NCBI GenBank assembly: GCA_038025085.1
Contig: CM076140.1
Location: 16,202,001 to 16,266,000, forward strand
Reading direction: 5' to 3'
Length of the DNA: 64,000 bases
Origin: Tetragonia tetragonoides
Lineage: Eukaryota > Streptophyta > Magnoliopsida > Caryophyllales > Aizoaceae
Of the stretch, positions 1 through 12,224 are shown piece by piece. Under the pieces are notes generated by a model, which was not told the DNA's origin, did not search any database, and worked only from the letters and a program-made list of their open reading frames with translations. How positions within the stretch are numbered: position 1 is the first letter of the stretch; each line of letters starts with the position of its first letter. Position numbers and translations under genes: made by a program.

Positions 1-1
1 G

Positions 2-274
2 ACAGAAGAGAGGATGAATTCAGTGAAGCCGGTTAAAGTGGAGTTTCGGAAACTGAGAGAGTGGTATGAGAATTATAAGAAGAAATATGCAGAAGATGAT
101 GGTAAAGTTGATGAAGATGATGAGGAAGAAGATGAAGAAGATGATGAGGATGAGGATAAAGAGGAAGATGATGAGAATGGGGATGAGGAGGAAGAAGAAG
201 AAGATGATGATGATGATGATGATGATTGTGAATATGATGAGGACGAGTCTATTGATGATAATGGTGACTGGTAG
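2..274 (+). CDS. C-terminal part of a small protein with an acidic tail (partial)
   Basis: The frame is open from the left edge, so this is the 3' end of a longer gene; the ATG at 14 is probably internal. After a basic/aromatic stretch containing REWYENYKKKYAED the protein ends in about 55 residues that are nearly all Asp and Glu, followed by a short tail ending DNGDW and a stop at 274. The part around NSVKPVKVEFRKLREWYENY aligns with NSSKPMEEEYEELKQWYENY at the end of the gene at 1143-1714, so the two are tandem paralogues (seen directly). No known domain is recognised. Acidic tails of this sort occur in chromatin-associated and chaperone proteins, but no function can be assigned from composition alone. 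Confidence 0.6.
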   Translation, partial: TEERMNSVKPVKVEFRKLREWYENYKKKYAEDDGKVDEDDEEEDEEDDEDEDKEEDDENGDEEEEEEDDDDDDDDCEYDEDESIDDNGDW

Positions 275-1142
275 TTTAGCTTAATATATGTGTAATGTAA
301 AAACTAATGTCTAATATTTATTACTATGTTGTTCCCTAAGTTTAAAGGTTTATTAGTATTATTGGATGGATATATATGTTCCTTTTTAAAGATTTTAATG
401 TCTAATGTGCCTTAAGGTATATGGAAAAGGCCCATCCCATGATATGGTAACATGTGATAAGGTAAAAAGGCATTAGTCAAATTACATTTAGCCACTTAGC
501 CATTTAAAATCAGACAAGAAAAGCAAAATTGACAAAATTTTAACTTATTCAATTGTCATCAAAACCGATTAAATATCCACTACCAGTGGCTTTTCCAAGA
601 ATTCAATGTAGTATATGCTTTCAACATATATACACGCAAGTTATTAAATAAACTGAACCACTTTAATAAAACAAACATGACCCTAATAAATACGAGTTTT
701 GAAAAATCAGTTTTACTTATTAACCGACCATTGTGTTTTAAGGCTTTTACTTTTGCTATATATTCTCAATGTTATTGATAAGTTTTTATAAACCACTTTG
801 GTTGTTGATAAGTTTTTATAAACCGCTTTGGTTCATAATAAACCGACAAAAACGTGTTTATTATCATAACACTTTACTATATCTTTCCAACGCTATACTA
901 AACCGCCCAACCAATAAAACCTATCTCTTGAAAACGCACTAAGGTTTTTTGAAAAGGCACTTAGGATTTTTGAAAAGGCACCTAGGTTTTTTTTGAAAAT
1001 AAACGGTACGTTCACCCTACATGGCACAATAAATAAACCCCATTTGATCCACATTTTCTTACACCTCAACATACTCCCCAAAAATTCAGGTGTTCTATTC
1101 ATATAAATCTTTTATAAGAATTCAGATAATAGTATCCCAAAA
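275..1142. other. Intergenic region between the two paralogues
   Basis: AT-rich with no supportable gene. It holds two tandem copies of a ~31-bp unit (GATAAGTTTTTATAAACC core) around 775-835 and three ~20-bp copies of a TTTTGAAAAGGCAC-type unit around 930-995. The last ~100 bp should contain the promoter of the next gene; a TATAAATC at about 1104 is a candidate TATA box. Confidence 0.5.
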
Positions 1143-1714
1143 ATGGATCCGAACAACTTTAACGGTGCCAACAATGGAGATGAGTTAACCAAATTGGACG
1201 CGTTAAAGGCGGAGTATAAAAGAGTCACAGAAGCGCAAGCAAAGAGTATATGCTTTTAGTCTTATGTTTATATTGCTATGTTCAATAAGTTGCATGTTAT
1301 ATGTTATGTGGCTTACATATTGTTTTTCTTGATTTTGCTATGATAATTTTTGGTATAAAAGGGATGGAGGAAATGAACGCTGCTATAGAGGAAAAGGAAA
1401 AGACGGTGCGGGAGAAGGAAGCACATATCATGAGCACCCTGAAGGACTGGAGTGACTTCCTCTATAACCATCACAAAGATGATATACGAAACAATATGAA
1501 GCAGTATTGTGAACTTGTATGGGATCGGCAAATGTGGCACAGGAACCTTCTTAATGGAGAAAATTTGCACGAACTGAGGGCAGAATATGAGGAGAGAAGG
1601 AATTCCAGTAAACCAATGGAGGAAGAATACGAGGAACTAAAGCAGTGGTACGAAAATTACATGAAGGAACAAGACGAAGAAAGGGAGATAGTGATTAATT
1701 TCACTTATTACTAA
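1143..1714 (+). CDS. Small charged coiled-coil-like protein, two exons
   Basis: Proposed model: exon 1 at 1143-1245 (ATG GAT CCG...), intron 1246-1361 with GT/AG ends, exon 2 at 1362-1714, giving about 151 residues. The phases match (34 codons plus one base, then two bases), which supports the join. The N-terminus is Asn-rich (MDPNNFNGANNGDE), followed by a Glu/Lys-rich stretch with heptad-like spacing (EEKEKTVREKEAH), which suggests a coiled coil. The C-terminal third (RRNSSKP...QWYENYMKEQDEE) is paralogous to the partial gene at 2-274, but this copy lacks the long acidic tail. No known domain is recognised. It is probably expressed from its own promoter; the exon model is inferred. Confidence 0.5.
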
Positions 1715-1944
1715 AATGCTGTAATATGGTTGTGAACTTGTTTATTTCTAGTTTCGCATGTGAACAATTAGTAGTGAAATATATTTTCTTATAATATCGG
1801 ATGTGAACTTGATTATTTAATTCCTTTAATGAACTGAACTATAGCGAAATAAATCATATTTCTATCTATTAAAATTTGAAATCCTATATTGCTGGATTAG
1901 TCCTGTTTTTATACAGCGCAAATTGGTGTTATATTAATAGTACT

Positions 1945-4690
1945 AATAATAAAACGTGGTTATAATTGAATTTATAAATCGGTGTTCTATGGGGGTTATA
2001 TTAATGATCAATATAACTATATTAAATAGATTAGCAAATATATAACTAAATCATATGTTCCGTATCTTAACACTTCAAAATACTTACACCCATTTCAAAA
2101 GTTCAACGAAAATTCCTTATCATCTCATCTTCACCAATCAATTATTGAGAATTGATGTGGTTTGACCCACTATCTGAATGCACCATTTTTTACACTACAA
2201 CGCTGTATTATAACAATACAGCGATGTAAACGTAACTCTGGACAGTGTTATATAATGCACAGTTGTATATGAAGTGTGTTGTCCATAGTTTCATGTGAAT
2301 GCCAACATATACATACCAAAAGCATTCAAGAAACTTATGTACACTTGTAATCGTGGTTATATTTGAATTGGTGCTCCAATTGCATGGTATTTGTGCCATC
2401 GAGGTTGCTCGCCTTTGGCCCCTAATGGGGTTCGATGTACTACCCTTAAGAATATGAGATGTGTGCATCGGGACCATTATGTTGGCAAATATATAACTAA
2501 ATCATATGTTCCATATCTTACCACTTCAAAATACATACACCCATTTCAAAAGTTCAACAAAAATTCCCCATCATCTCATCTTCACCAATCAATTATTGAG
2601 AATTGATGTGATTTGACCCACTATTTGAAGGCACCGTGTTTTACACTTAAACAACGTATTATAACAACACAGCGATGTAAATGTGTCCCGGGACAGTGTT
2701 AAATAATACCCAGATGTCAATGAAGTGTGTTGTCCATAGTTTCATGTGAATGCCAATATATACATACCAAAAGCATTCAAAGAAACTTATGTACACTTGT
2801 AATCGTGGTTATATTTAAATTGGTGCTCCAATTGCATGGTATTTATGCCATGCGAACGAGGTTGCTCGCCCTTGGCTCCTAATGGGGGTTCGATGTACTA
2901 CCCTTAAAAAGATGAAAGGTGTGCATCGGGACCATTTTGTTGGCAAATATATAACTAAATCATATGTTCCATATCTTACCACTTCAAAATACATACACCC
3001 ATTTCAAAAGTTCAACAAAAACTCCCCATCATCTCATCTTCACCAATCAATTGTTGAGAATTGATGTGATTTGACCCACTATCTGAAGGCACCGTGTTTT
3101 ATACTTAAACAACGTATTTTAACAACACAACGATGTAAATGTGTCTCGGGATAGTGTTAAATAATACCTAGATGTCAATGAAGTGTGTTGTCCAGAGTTT
3201 CATGTGAATGCCAACATATACATACCAAAAGCATTCAAAGAAACTTATGTACACTTGTAATCGTGGTTATAACTGCATTGGTGCTCCAATTGAATGGTAT
3301 TTGTTCCACGCGAACGTGATTCCTCTCCCTTGGCTCCTAATGGGGGTTCAATGTACTACCCTTAAGATGATGAGATGTGTGCATCGGGACTATTTTGTTG
3401 GCAAATATATAACAAAATCATATGTTCCATATCTTACCACTTCAAAATACATACACCCATTTCAAAAGTTCAACAAAAATTCCCCATCATCTCATCTTCA
3501 CCAATCAATTGTTGAGAATTGATGTGATTTGACCCACTATTTGAAGGCACCGTGTTTTACACGAAAACAACGTATTATAACAACAGAGCGATGTGTATGT
3601 GTCTCGGAACAGTGTTAAATAATACCCAGATGTCAATGAAGTGCGTTGTCCATAGTTTCATGTGAATGCCAACATATACATACCAAAAGCATTCAAAGAA
3701 ACTTATGTACACTTGTAATCGTGGTTATATTTGAATTGGGGCTCCAATTGCATGGTATTTGTGCCATGCGGACGAGGTTGCTCGCCCTTGGCTCCTAATG
3801 GGGGTTCGATTTACTACCCTTAAGAAGATGAGATGTGTGCATCGGGACCATTTTGTTGGCAAATATATAACTAAATCATATGTTCCATATCTTACCACTT
3901 CAAAATACTTACACCCATTTCAAATGTTTAACAAAAATTTCCCATCATCTCATCTTCACCAATCAATTGTTGAGAATTGATATGATTTGACCCACATCTC
4001 ATATGTCTCATCTTCACTATCTGAACGCACCATTTTTTACACTAAAACAACATATTATAACAGTACAACGATGTAAATGTGTATAGGAACAGTGTTAAAT
4101 AATACCCAGATGTCAATGAAGTGTGTTGTCCATAGTTTCATGTGAATGCCAACATATACATACCAAAAGCATTCAAAGAAACTTATGCACACTTGTAATT
4201 GTGGTTATAATTGCATTGGTGCTCCAAGTGCATGGTATTTGTGCCATGCAAACGTGATTCCTCGCCCTTGGCTCCTAATGGGGTTTGATATACTACCCTT
4301 AAGAAGATGAGATGTGTGCATTTGACCATTTTGTTGGCCGTGTGTACAAATATATACAAATATATAACCAAATCATATGTTCTATAGCTTACCACTTCAC
4401 ACTACTTACACCCATTTCAAATATTCAACACAAATTCCTCATCATCTCATTGTGTACCAATCAATTGTTGAGAATTAATGTTGACCCACTATCCAAAGCA
4501 CGGTATTAACAACTTCAACGCCGTATTATAATCGAAAAACGATGTATACGTACATTACGACGGTGTTGTATAATACAATTTTGTCCATGAAGTTTGTTGT
4601 CCATAGTTTCATGTGGAATGCCAACATATACATACCAAAGGCATTCAAAGAAACTTGTGTACACGTTTTTCATGGTTTGGTGCGTATTTG
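1945..4690. repeat. Tandem array of ~457-bp units, about 5.5 copies
   Basis: The landmark TATAACTAAATCATATGTT recurs at about 2041, 2492, 2949, 3408 (one change) and 3866, and in a diverged form at 4363, giving spacings of 451, 457, 459, 458 and 497 bp. The units are highly similar in the middle. The first is truncated and diverged; the last carries small insertions (an extra ATATACAAATATA near 4345-4365). The array fills the whole interval between the second and third members of the charged-protein family. Each unit includes a ~60-codon open stretch, but it changes frame register from unit to unit and has no gene context, so I treat it as non-coding. Confidence 0.85.
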
Positions 4691-4885
4691 ACATTTGTGC
4701 CTCTTTTGGCACCTGAAAATAAGGAAACTTTTGGCTACTTATGTTCATGTAATAGTATTGAACCTATAAAATAGTTGTTTTGGAATTTAAAAATAGTTGT
4801 TGGTAATTAAAACCCCGTTAAAGGTATCTTAAAACTATAGTTATTACGAACAACGCTACTCTATTAATTCAGACCCTTCATTGGA

Positions 4886-4893
4886 TATAAAAG
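4886..4893 (+). promoter_or_regulatory. TATA box of the gene at 4982
   Basis: TATAAAAG lies 96 bp before the proposed ATG at 4982, followed by a pyrimidine-rich leader (CTTCCTTCTTCACCTCC...), the usual arrangement in plant promoters. Confidence 0.45.
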
Positions 4894-4981
4894 GAGATCA
4901 ATCCCTTCCTTCTTCACCTCCACCCACCGTCTTCTTTTTTCTACCGTCTATTACTACCTTTTTCTTTTCCAACCTTTAGTT

Positions 4982-6923
4982 ATGTCAAACCCTAAAAGAA
5001 GTACAACTGTCACTACAAAAAATGCAGTCGTTAGCTACCGATTTTAAAGACTGACATCACGTCGGTCGCTAATTAATAATTTGTGAGACCGATTTAAATT
5101 TCGGTCGCAGATTCGGTAGCAGAACTAAATAAACACGCGACTTCTTACTAATGTCCGGTTCAATCTCCCACAACTCTTACCCATATAAAAGGACCCCTTG
5201 TAAAAAATAATCAACCCAAGCCCCCTTCTCTCTCTCTCTCTCCTCTCTCTATAAATCGATCTAAAACCCACCCCAACACCACCTCACTCTACCTCTCCAC
5301 TCATCCTCATGTTCTCCAGTTGCTCTCTCTCCCTCCTGTTCTCCAACAATCCCTCTGTCTCCCTCCCATTCTCCAGCCCCATCTCTCCTCATCTTCGTCA
5401 TTTCAAGCTCTGAAGATTGAAGCGATTCTATGGCCGAGATCTCGAAAAATCTGGGCGGCAAAATTAAGAAGATGAAGAACGAAGCCTTAATTTAGGGTTT
5501 GATTTTAGGAGGTTTGTTCGATTTGTTAGTGGTTAATTTGGGTTTTCCCAAATAAAATTAGTTGTATACTTCTTCTAGGTAAGAGTCGAGTTGTTCAACG
5601 TTATTCTCTATTCTTGCAATTCTAGATCTGGTTCGTTTTGTTTTTTTTTTTTTTTTTTTTTTTTTGGTTAGAAAATCTAGATCTAGGGTTTATGAAACAG
5701 AATTACATAATTTTTTGGCGATTGTTAGTATAAATTGAAGTGAGTTTCTCATGGGTCAATAGATAGAGTTTAGTTTAGAATGTATGTTTGATTTGTAAAT
5801 TTATGGTTATGGTTTTATTAGAGTACATCTGGGTTTGTTTATTCGAATTTTTGTGGGTTCAAGAAATAGAACTCTATCATGTTCAATTGGTTGTGAATTT
5901 GTTCGAATTTTTAATTTTATGATAATGTTTTTTTTTTTAGTTACATACTAGATCTACGTTTGTTTTTCTTTACTTGTTATATTGGATGAAGTAGGTGCAC
6001 ATCCATGTTTATTTTTCTTTACTTGTCTAATATTGGATGAAATTTCATTTGGTCAGTTGGGAGTTGATCACTTGATTGTACCCAGATTAAGCGCAAGCAT
6101 AATAGCAAGATTAGCAGGCCATTTTGAGTTTGCTAATCTGTTTTTTTTAAAACCAAAATTCAATTTAGCGACCGATTGGTTTCGGTCGCTATTTATTTGC
6201 GATCGATGTTGCGACCGAAATTAATTTAGCCACCAGGTTTTTAGCGACCGACTCAAATCGGTCGCTAAGGCTCTTTTGCGACCGATTTGAGCCACTTAGC
6301 GACCGATCTTGTCGGTAGCAAAATGCTTGTTTTTTTGTAGTGTGTATACGATATCTCAAGCGTAGCAGAAGAATACAGAATTTTGAAGGTGCTCACTTCT
6401 AACAATGAGATACAAAATACTACTGAGTTGATTGAGTTGATACAGGAACGGGAAAGGCGTAGGCCTGACTCCGAATCCGGTATAATATTTTGTTAATGCC
6501 CTAACACATAGTGATATTTGTTGTTAACAATATCTTTCCACTAACAAAGTGATATTTGCTGTATTTGATATTTTTCCACTTCCAGATTTTATTTCTCCGT
6601 CCCCTTACATGAGGGAGATCCAGAGAGTTCAATCCTCCATGGGGGACAAAATTCTGGAGCAGGCGACGGAATTGAAGAACCAAGTACGGGCGATGAAGAA
6701 GCAAAAACGCCGATACAAGGGACTGAAAGACGAAGTTGCCTTGATGGAGGAGGAAATTTTGGATCTCAAGGAGAGGATTCAGAAATATGAGGATAATGGT
6801 GATGATGCTAATGGTGTGAATGCTAATGGTGATGATGTGAATGCTAGTGGTGATGATGGTGGGAAATTATGGAGTCTTAATGTAAATGTTGTCTTGGGGT
6901 TAGGGATGCTTAATGGGGATTAA
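4982..6923 (+). pseudogene. Small coiled-coil-like protein gene interrupted by a CACTA transposon
   Basis: ATG at 4982 starts MSNPKRSTTV and is broken at 5010 by the element 5011-6342. Coding sense resumes at 6346 and continues to a donor GTATAA at 6480; exon 2 runs from 6586 (after TTCCAG) to a stop at 6923. Ignoring the insert and one copy of the TGT duplication, both exons are in phase and encode about 166 residues. Exon 2 is rich in Lys/Glu with heptad-like spacing (MKKQKRRYKGLKDEVALMEE) and ends in repeated Asp-Gly/Ala-Asn units. The two-exon layout, size and charged character resemble the gene at 1143, so it may be a distant relative. With the insert in place a normal protein is unlikely unless the element is spliced out or excised. 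Confidence 0.6.
5011..6342. mobile_element. Non-autonomous CACTA (En/Spm) transposon, 1332 bp
   Basis: The left end reads CACTACAAAAAATGC and the right end is its inverse (…TTTTTTTGTAGTG), a perfect 12-bp terminal inverted repeat starting with the diagnostic CACTA. It is flanked by the 3-bp duplication TGT (5008-5010 and 6343-6345), the size expected for this superfamily. Subterminal GCGACCG/CGGTCGC motifs are clustered, at least eight in the right ~180 bp and several in the left, as is typical of transposase-binding regions. No transposase frame is seen. The interior looks like the 5' end of a gene: a CT tract (5229-5248), a TATAAATC, a 22-codon frame beginning ATGGCCGAG at 5430, and a possible donor GTAAGAG near 5578, followed by T-rich intron-like DNA. 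Confidence 0.9.
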
Positions 6924-7787
6924 GCATGGTGTTGGAAAGTCTTGATGTACCTTTTTTTTCAAATTTGGAAATCCAACTATATAATTGGAAAAATTAAGCA
7001 TTAAGCATTAAGCAATAAATTTGGAAATAATATTTGCCTATCATTGTTTACTCCGATTTTTGGCTTTATTGACCATTTGTTTTTTATGGTGTTTTTTTTT
7101 ATGGTTTCTGGGCAAGGCCAAAATTTGAACTGCTTATAATATTTGGGCCGTAGTTTTTTTCTCATGAATTGGTCCTATCTTTTCCACTTCTGATTATCAA
7201 ATCAGCCCAATATCAACTCCCTAAATTGAACATTAATGGCTTCTCTCAATATAATTGGAAAGCATTAAGCACCATAAAGCAATTTCAAAGTTAAATTGTT
7301 TACTCTGATTGGACCATTTGTTTATTATGGTTGAACCAGCCCAGTATTTGGCCCAAAGTCAAATAGCACTTCCAATTATCAAATCAGCTCAATATCAACC
7401 CCCTAAATTGAACATGAAATAGCTTGTCAATCAATATAATTGGAAAGCATTCAGCACCATAAAGCAATTTCAAAGTTAAAAAGTTTACTCAGACTGGACC
7501 ATATTTTTTTATGGTTGTTTTTTAGATTATCAAAATGTTGGTTTCTGGGCAAAGGGCATAATTTTGAACTGCTTATAAAATTCGGACCCTACTTTTTTTC
7601 CTCATGAACCAGCCCAGTATTTGGCCCAAATTCAAATAGCATTTCCAATTATCAAATCAGCCCAATATTTGGCCCACGGCCATTAGCCATAAACATTACA
7701 TTCAAAAATCATTCTTAAACAAACCAATTCATAAACAAGCCGAAACGGGGTACTTCCCAAAATATAGGACCTCCCTCCCTCAACTTT
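6924..7787. repeat. AT-rich region with diverged ~180-bp tandem repeats
   Basis: A block at about 7187-7331 (ATCAAATCAGCCCAATATC, then TAATTGGAAAGCATTAAGC) recurs at about 7368-7515 with roughly 85-90% identity. Parts of it (GGTTTCTGGGCAA, TTTGAACTGCTTATAA) appear again at 7107 and 7540. No gene is visible. The stretch separates two convergently arranged loci. Confidence 0.6.
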
Positions 7788-9449
7788 TTATGCATTTTCT
7801 TTCTTAACACCCTTCATTTTCTCCACTTTCTTAACACCCATCATTTTCTCCACTTCCGTATATGACTCATTGTCTGCGGACAGAACATCGTCGTTGATCA
7901 GCTGCTCTCGTTGATCTTTAAGGTCCTGCAATAAATAAGATCTATTACGCATGCAGTTTGCATCAATAACAAAAAAGAACAATAAAGGTTATGTAAACGT
8001 ACCAGTTGGAGATTGTCAACGAACCGTGAAGCACATTTTTTGATAGCTAAAAGCATTAGCACGCCACAAGAACTCCTGAACAGTACATACTGTATGAATA
8101 TCCATTCACAATACAAGGGAATATACTATCACGTAAATAATTACTATTACAAGACGTACGTATCTGATTGCTTCGTCATTTTCAACATCTTCAGACCCCA
8201 ATTGCTCATGTCCGCAGACCAGGTTGCGTCCAAATACGAAAATAATTTATGCATGCCTTTGTTCTGCATGAATAAACATATGTTCAGGTTTGTTTATTGA
8301 TGTGAAGGGCCATATTTGGCCTATCTAATACAATGTCACATAATTGTATCTTACCAACAACAATACAACAGTTGAATGACATTCCTTTATTGTATCGTAT
8401 AACGAATCTATGATCACTATTTGTTCGTCTCGCATAGAGTACGCGACACAATACCAGTGCTCACCCTCCATGACAGGAACAAATACCTTCCACAAAACAA
8501 AAAAGTATTGAAGTATTTAGATATCACAACTAAATACAGTGATAAACTAAATATATTATGTACCTACCAAAAAAATATTTACAATCTTCAGTCGGATAAG
8601 AGGTCGAGCTGAATCTTTAACACGTTTGTCAAATGTCTGTGCCAAAATGCCTTGTTTTGTGTGTGATGTGATATGTCTCTGCATGTGGTATTGTATCAAT
8701 GAACAGAATATCCAGTTTTGGAGAAAGATGAGATTAAGAGCCCTACCCAGAAGGAAGTTTCAAGCATGACTCTCCTGCTCTTATCCTTAAACTCACTTTG
8801 CTGCCATCGATCCGTGTAAATATGCGCAGCAACATTTACATACTTCAAAACAAATACATGGTCAATGCATTTGATGGTGTAAATAACGAGTACATGTTTT
8901 AAGCGACTATTACTATTGAAAATGTTACCTGGTCAGACAAGCGGCTTTGCCATTGTTGCCACATCTGTCACTGTTGCATAGTATACGCCTCATGAAAACA
9001 CCACAGGTCCTTCTTGTTGAGGTTCCCTATAATGAATGAAATTTGACATCTTAAAGACCCGCCGCAAGACAGACTTGGTTAGTTAGTTGTTGGAAAAAAA
9101 AATTGTACCCTTACATTTCACTTTCCTTTGTAATAGTTGTTGTTCCTCCTCCTGTCGCCTTGTAATCTCTTACCCATTGTAAAAATTATTTTTGGAATGT
9201 GGTGCGGTGTTTCAAGGGAATGGACTTCTCAAAACAATCCGGCGTCGGATCGGTGAGGATTCTCCGTTTTCGGCTACTTGGACCTTTATTGGCAGGTTTT
9301 CCATTGAAGGAAGACTTAGGTGACTTGGCAGCACTTTCTCTTGATGCAGCACTTTCTCTTGATGAAATGTCATCTTGTGATAAGAAATCATATTTCTTGT
9401 CCTGTTCCTTCAGGTCATTGACAACACCAATGGTTACCTCACTCGGACC

Positions 9450-9745
9450 TTCATTGGCATTGACATCCTCACTCGGGCCTTTGGTTGTCTCAGCATTGGC
9501 ATTATTGGCATCCTCATCACTCGGGCCTTTGGCAGCATTGGCATCCTCACTCGGGCCTTTGCCTGTGTCCTCACTCGGGCCTTTGGCAATATTGGCATTG
9601 CCATCCTCGCTCAGTTTGGCAGCATTGGCATCCTCACTCGGGCCTTTCGCATCATTTGCATCCTCACTCGATCCTTTCGCATCATTTGCATCCTCACTCA
9701 TTCCTTTCGCATCATTTGCATCGTCACTCAGGCCTTTTATGGGAG
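9450..9745 (-). repeat. Coding minisatellite, KGPSEDANDA-type repeat
   Basis: On the minus strand this part of the Ulp1-like locus encodes about nine degenerate copies of an ~11-residue unit (KGPSEDANDA, KGSSEDANDA, KGPSEDANAA, KGPSEDVNAN). The DNA unit is about 30-36 bp, with the core CATCCTCACTCGGGCC on the plus strand. It forms part of a low-complexity acidic linker between the N-terminal region and the peptidase. Confidence 0.7.
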
Positions 9746-12156
9746 CATTGCTAGCAGTGTCAGCATTGGCATGCTGAGATTTCTCAGTGGCAGTGTAACC
9801 ATTGGCATTGCCATTCCCTACAGCATTGTCACCATTGGCTTTGCCAGTGGTGGCAGTACCACCATTGCAATTGTCATTGCCAGTGGTGGTAGTGGCACCA
9901 TTGCAATTGCCATTGGTGGCAGCATCATCGTCAGGAACATCAGCATTGCCAGAATGATGGCTAGCTTCTCTGTCATTATGTTCAGCAGACTTTGAAACCT
10001 CAGTATAATCAGCATTGGCAGCATTGCCAGCTTCATTATTCTCAGCATTATCTTTTTGACCATTGTTGTTACCCGGCGTGTTCAAGATCGGAACATTACC
10101 TAACAACTCATTAATTGAAAGCATGTCATCAAAATTATTATCTACGTAATTGGTAGCGACTTGGAAATAGTCAACTTCATGATGGTCATGCGTAATACGT
10201 TCAATATCCGCATCAAACATCCTAATATGATGGGGAAGGTGATATGCCTCACCATTTGGCATATATTGCTCTCCATAAGAGCAACAGCTTGGTTCTGCTT
10301 CGCTTGGTTCTGGTTCACTCAATTCTTCATAAACCTCCTCCCCTCCTCGGTCTCCTCCTCACTTGTTGATATTTCTGTGGTCCTCTTCTGTTGATTATGA
10401 TGTTCAGCATGTTCAGCGTCAGGGGCATTTTGACTGTTAGTGCCTTCAACATTCAGCTTCTTCCGTTTACGGGGAAGCTTAGCATTCGCATTCGCATTCT
10501 ATAGGGAAACATCATTCTGGTTTGATACGATATCCCTATGTTCATTCGTTTTTCTCTTGAACGTCCTGGGAGGTTTCACCTTACCCTTCCGTCGGGGAAC
10601 CCCGATGCTGGAATCAGACTCCTCCTCACAATTATCTATTACCATCAAATTGGGCGGAGGCGGTGACGAATCTCGACCTTGTAAGGGGTGATTGCTCCCA
10701 TATGCAGCATCCAACATCTACGAAAAAGACTTATACTCATTATTACTACTATTGTTATTACTATATCTATAGCAATGCTTTTACTTTTACTAACTGACCT
10801 CGCAGACACCATAGTCACCATTACTACACTCATCCACCTTCTTTGCAAATCTAACATCTTGTTGAGTCCACGCCTTGATGCGAGGGAAAAAATTCCACCT
10901 CACAGAGGGAATCGCCAGTCGATCTAAGTAAAATATCTGCATCAAATTCAAAGACATGTATAGAAAATTAACCATAAAATATGCTAATAATAAATAATAA
11001 ACCACAAAAATGAAAATAAAGTTACCACTAAAAATATCAGGCATCCACCACAACCGGCTACATATTGTTCCTTGTCGTACTTCTTCTTGAATGTTCTCCC
11101 GTACTGAGCCAACTTATCCAACACAAATTTACTCCAGTTATACTTATTGGCTTTATTTGTAACTGCGACGGCAGAAAACAACTGCTTACACAGACTTGAG
11201 GAGGTTGTTGGAGCTAGGACCATTCCCAAAGCCATCATCAAGAATGCATCTTTAAAGGCAAACTCGGAGACTTCCCCGTCTAAGGGACTTTGTACAACCC
11301 CCACTATCTGATCCATACAGAAGCCCCCTATGTACCATATAAAACTCCTACGAAGATCCTCAATCTTTGCACGAAACGTCTCATCAGCTTTCAATGGCAC
11401 ATCTCTCCCAGTTAAAGAAGTTCCCAAAACCCAACTGACATGTTTTGGAGTCAGATACAAAATCTTGCCATCACGTACACGTAGTGCTTTAAGATTTGGG
11501 TCGAAACGCGTCATCAACCAATAGCTGAGCTGTCTCTGATTCACGTTCAATTGGATATCAAGCAGCCCTCCAAAACCCATACTTTCAACAACTTTTCTCT
11601 TCCAATTATCAAAAGTTGCAACGATACGCGAAAACGTTTCTATCCGACAGTTCATATTTGGTTGCTAAACACAAGTTGGCCAATTCAAGTGATCAGGGCA
11701 ATATAAATTTGGTTGTTAACACATGTAACTAAGTGATCAGGGAAATAGAATATAACTTTGGTTGTTAACACATGTAATTAAGTGACCAGGACAATATAAA
11801 TTTGCAAGCCAATTAAATATAACTTATGAACGGCCACAACCCACTTACCTTCCGATGCAATAACCAAGCTCTTCTCACCACACTATCACTTGCCGGATCT
11901 TCCTAATCACAGTTTGAACAAACAAGTAAATAAATTATGTATTCTATCAATTGGAATAACACCTCATATAATAGGTTAAGAGGTTCATACCCCACGCGGC
12001 CACTTTTTAGGCCTACCAAGAATTGCAGTCCCACCTCGTTTATTACGATATGGTGGTTGTGCCTCCTAATTTTGATCATTTGCATCATTTGGGATGTTAT
12101 CATCTGCATCATTTGGGACTGTTTCATTGTCGTGATCACCATCACCGATACTCGCA

Positions 12157-12224
12157 CGGCCTCGACCTCGACCTCGGCCTCGACCTCAACCTCGACCTCG
12201 ACCTCGACCTCGACCTCGTTTACT
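12157..12224 (-). repeat. Hexanucleotide GACCTC repeat encoding Arg-Gly repeats
   Basis: About eleven tandem hexamers (CGAGGT/CGAGGC on the minus strand) encode alternating Arg-Gly, a typical RNA- or nucleic-acid-binding tail. One unit has CGA changed to TGA at 12186-12188, a clear C-to-T premature stop inside an otherwise regular repeat. Confidence 0.75.

Noticed and set aside
2391..3980. Four similar open frames of 60-104 codons in the 457-bp repeat
   Set aside because: They follow the tandem unit, start at different points and have no gene signals; called repeat sequence.
9199..9777. 192-codon plus-strand frame opposite the Ulp1-like linker
   Set aside because: It is the antisense of the repetitive KGPSEDAN region; leucine-rich composition results from the repeat.
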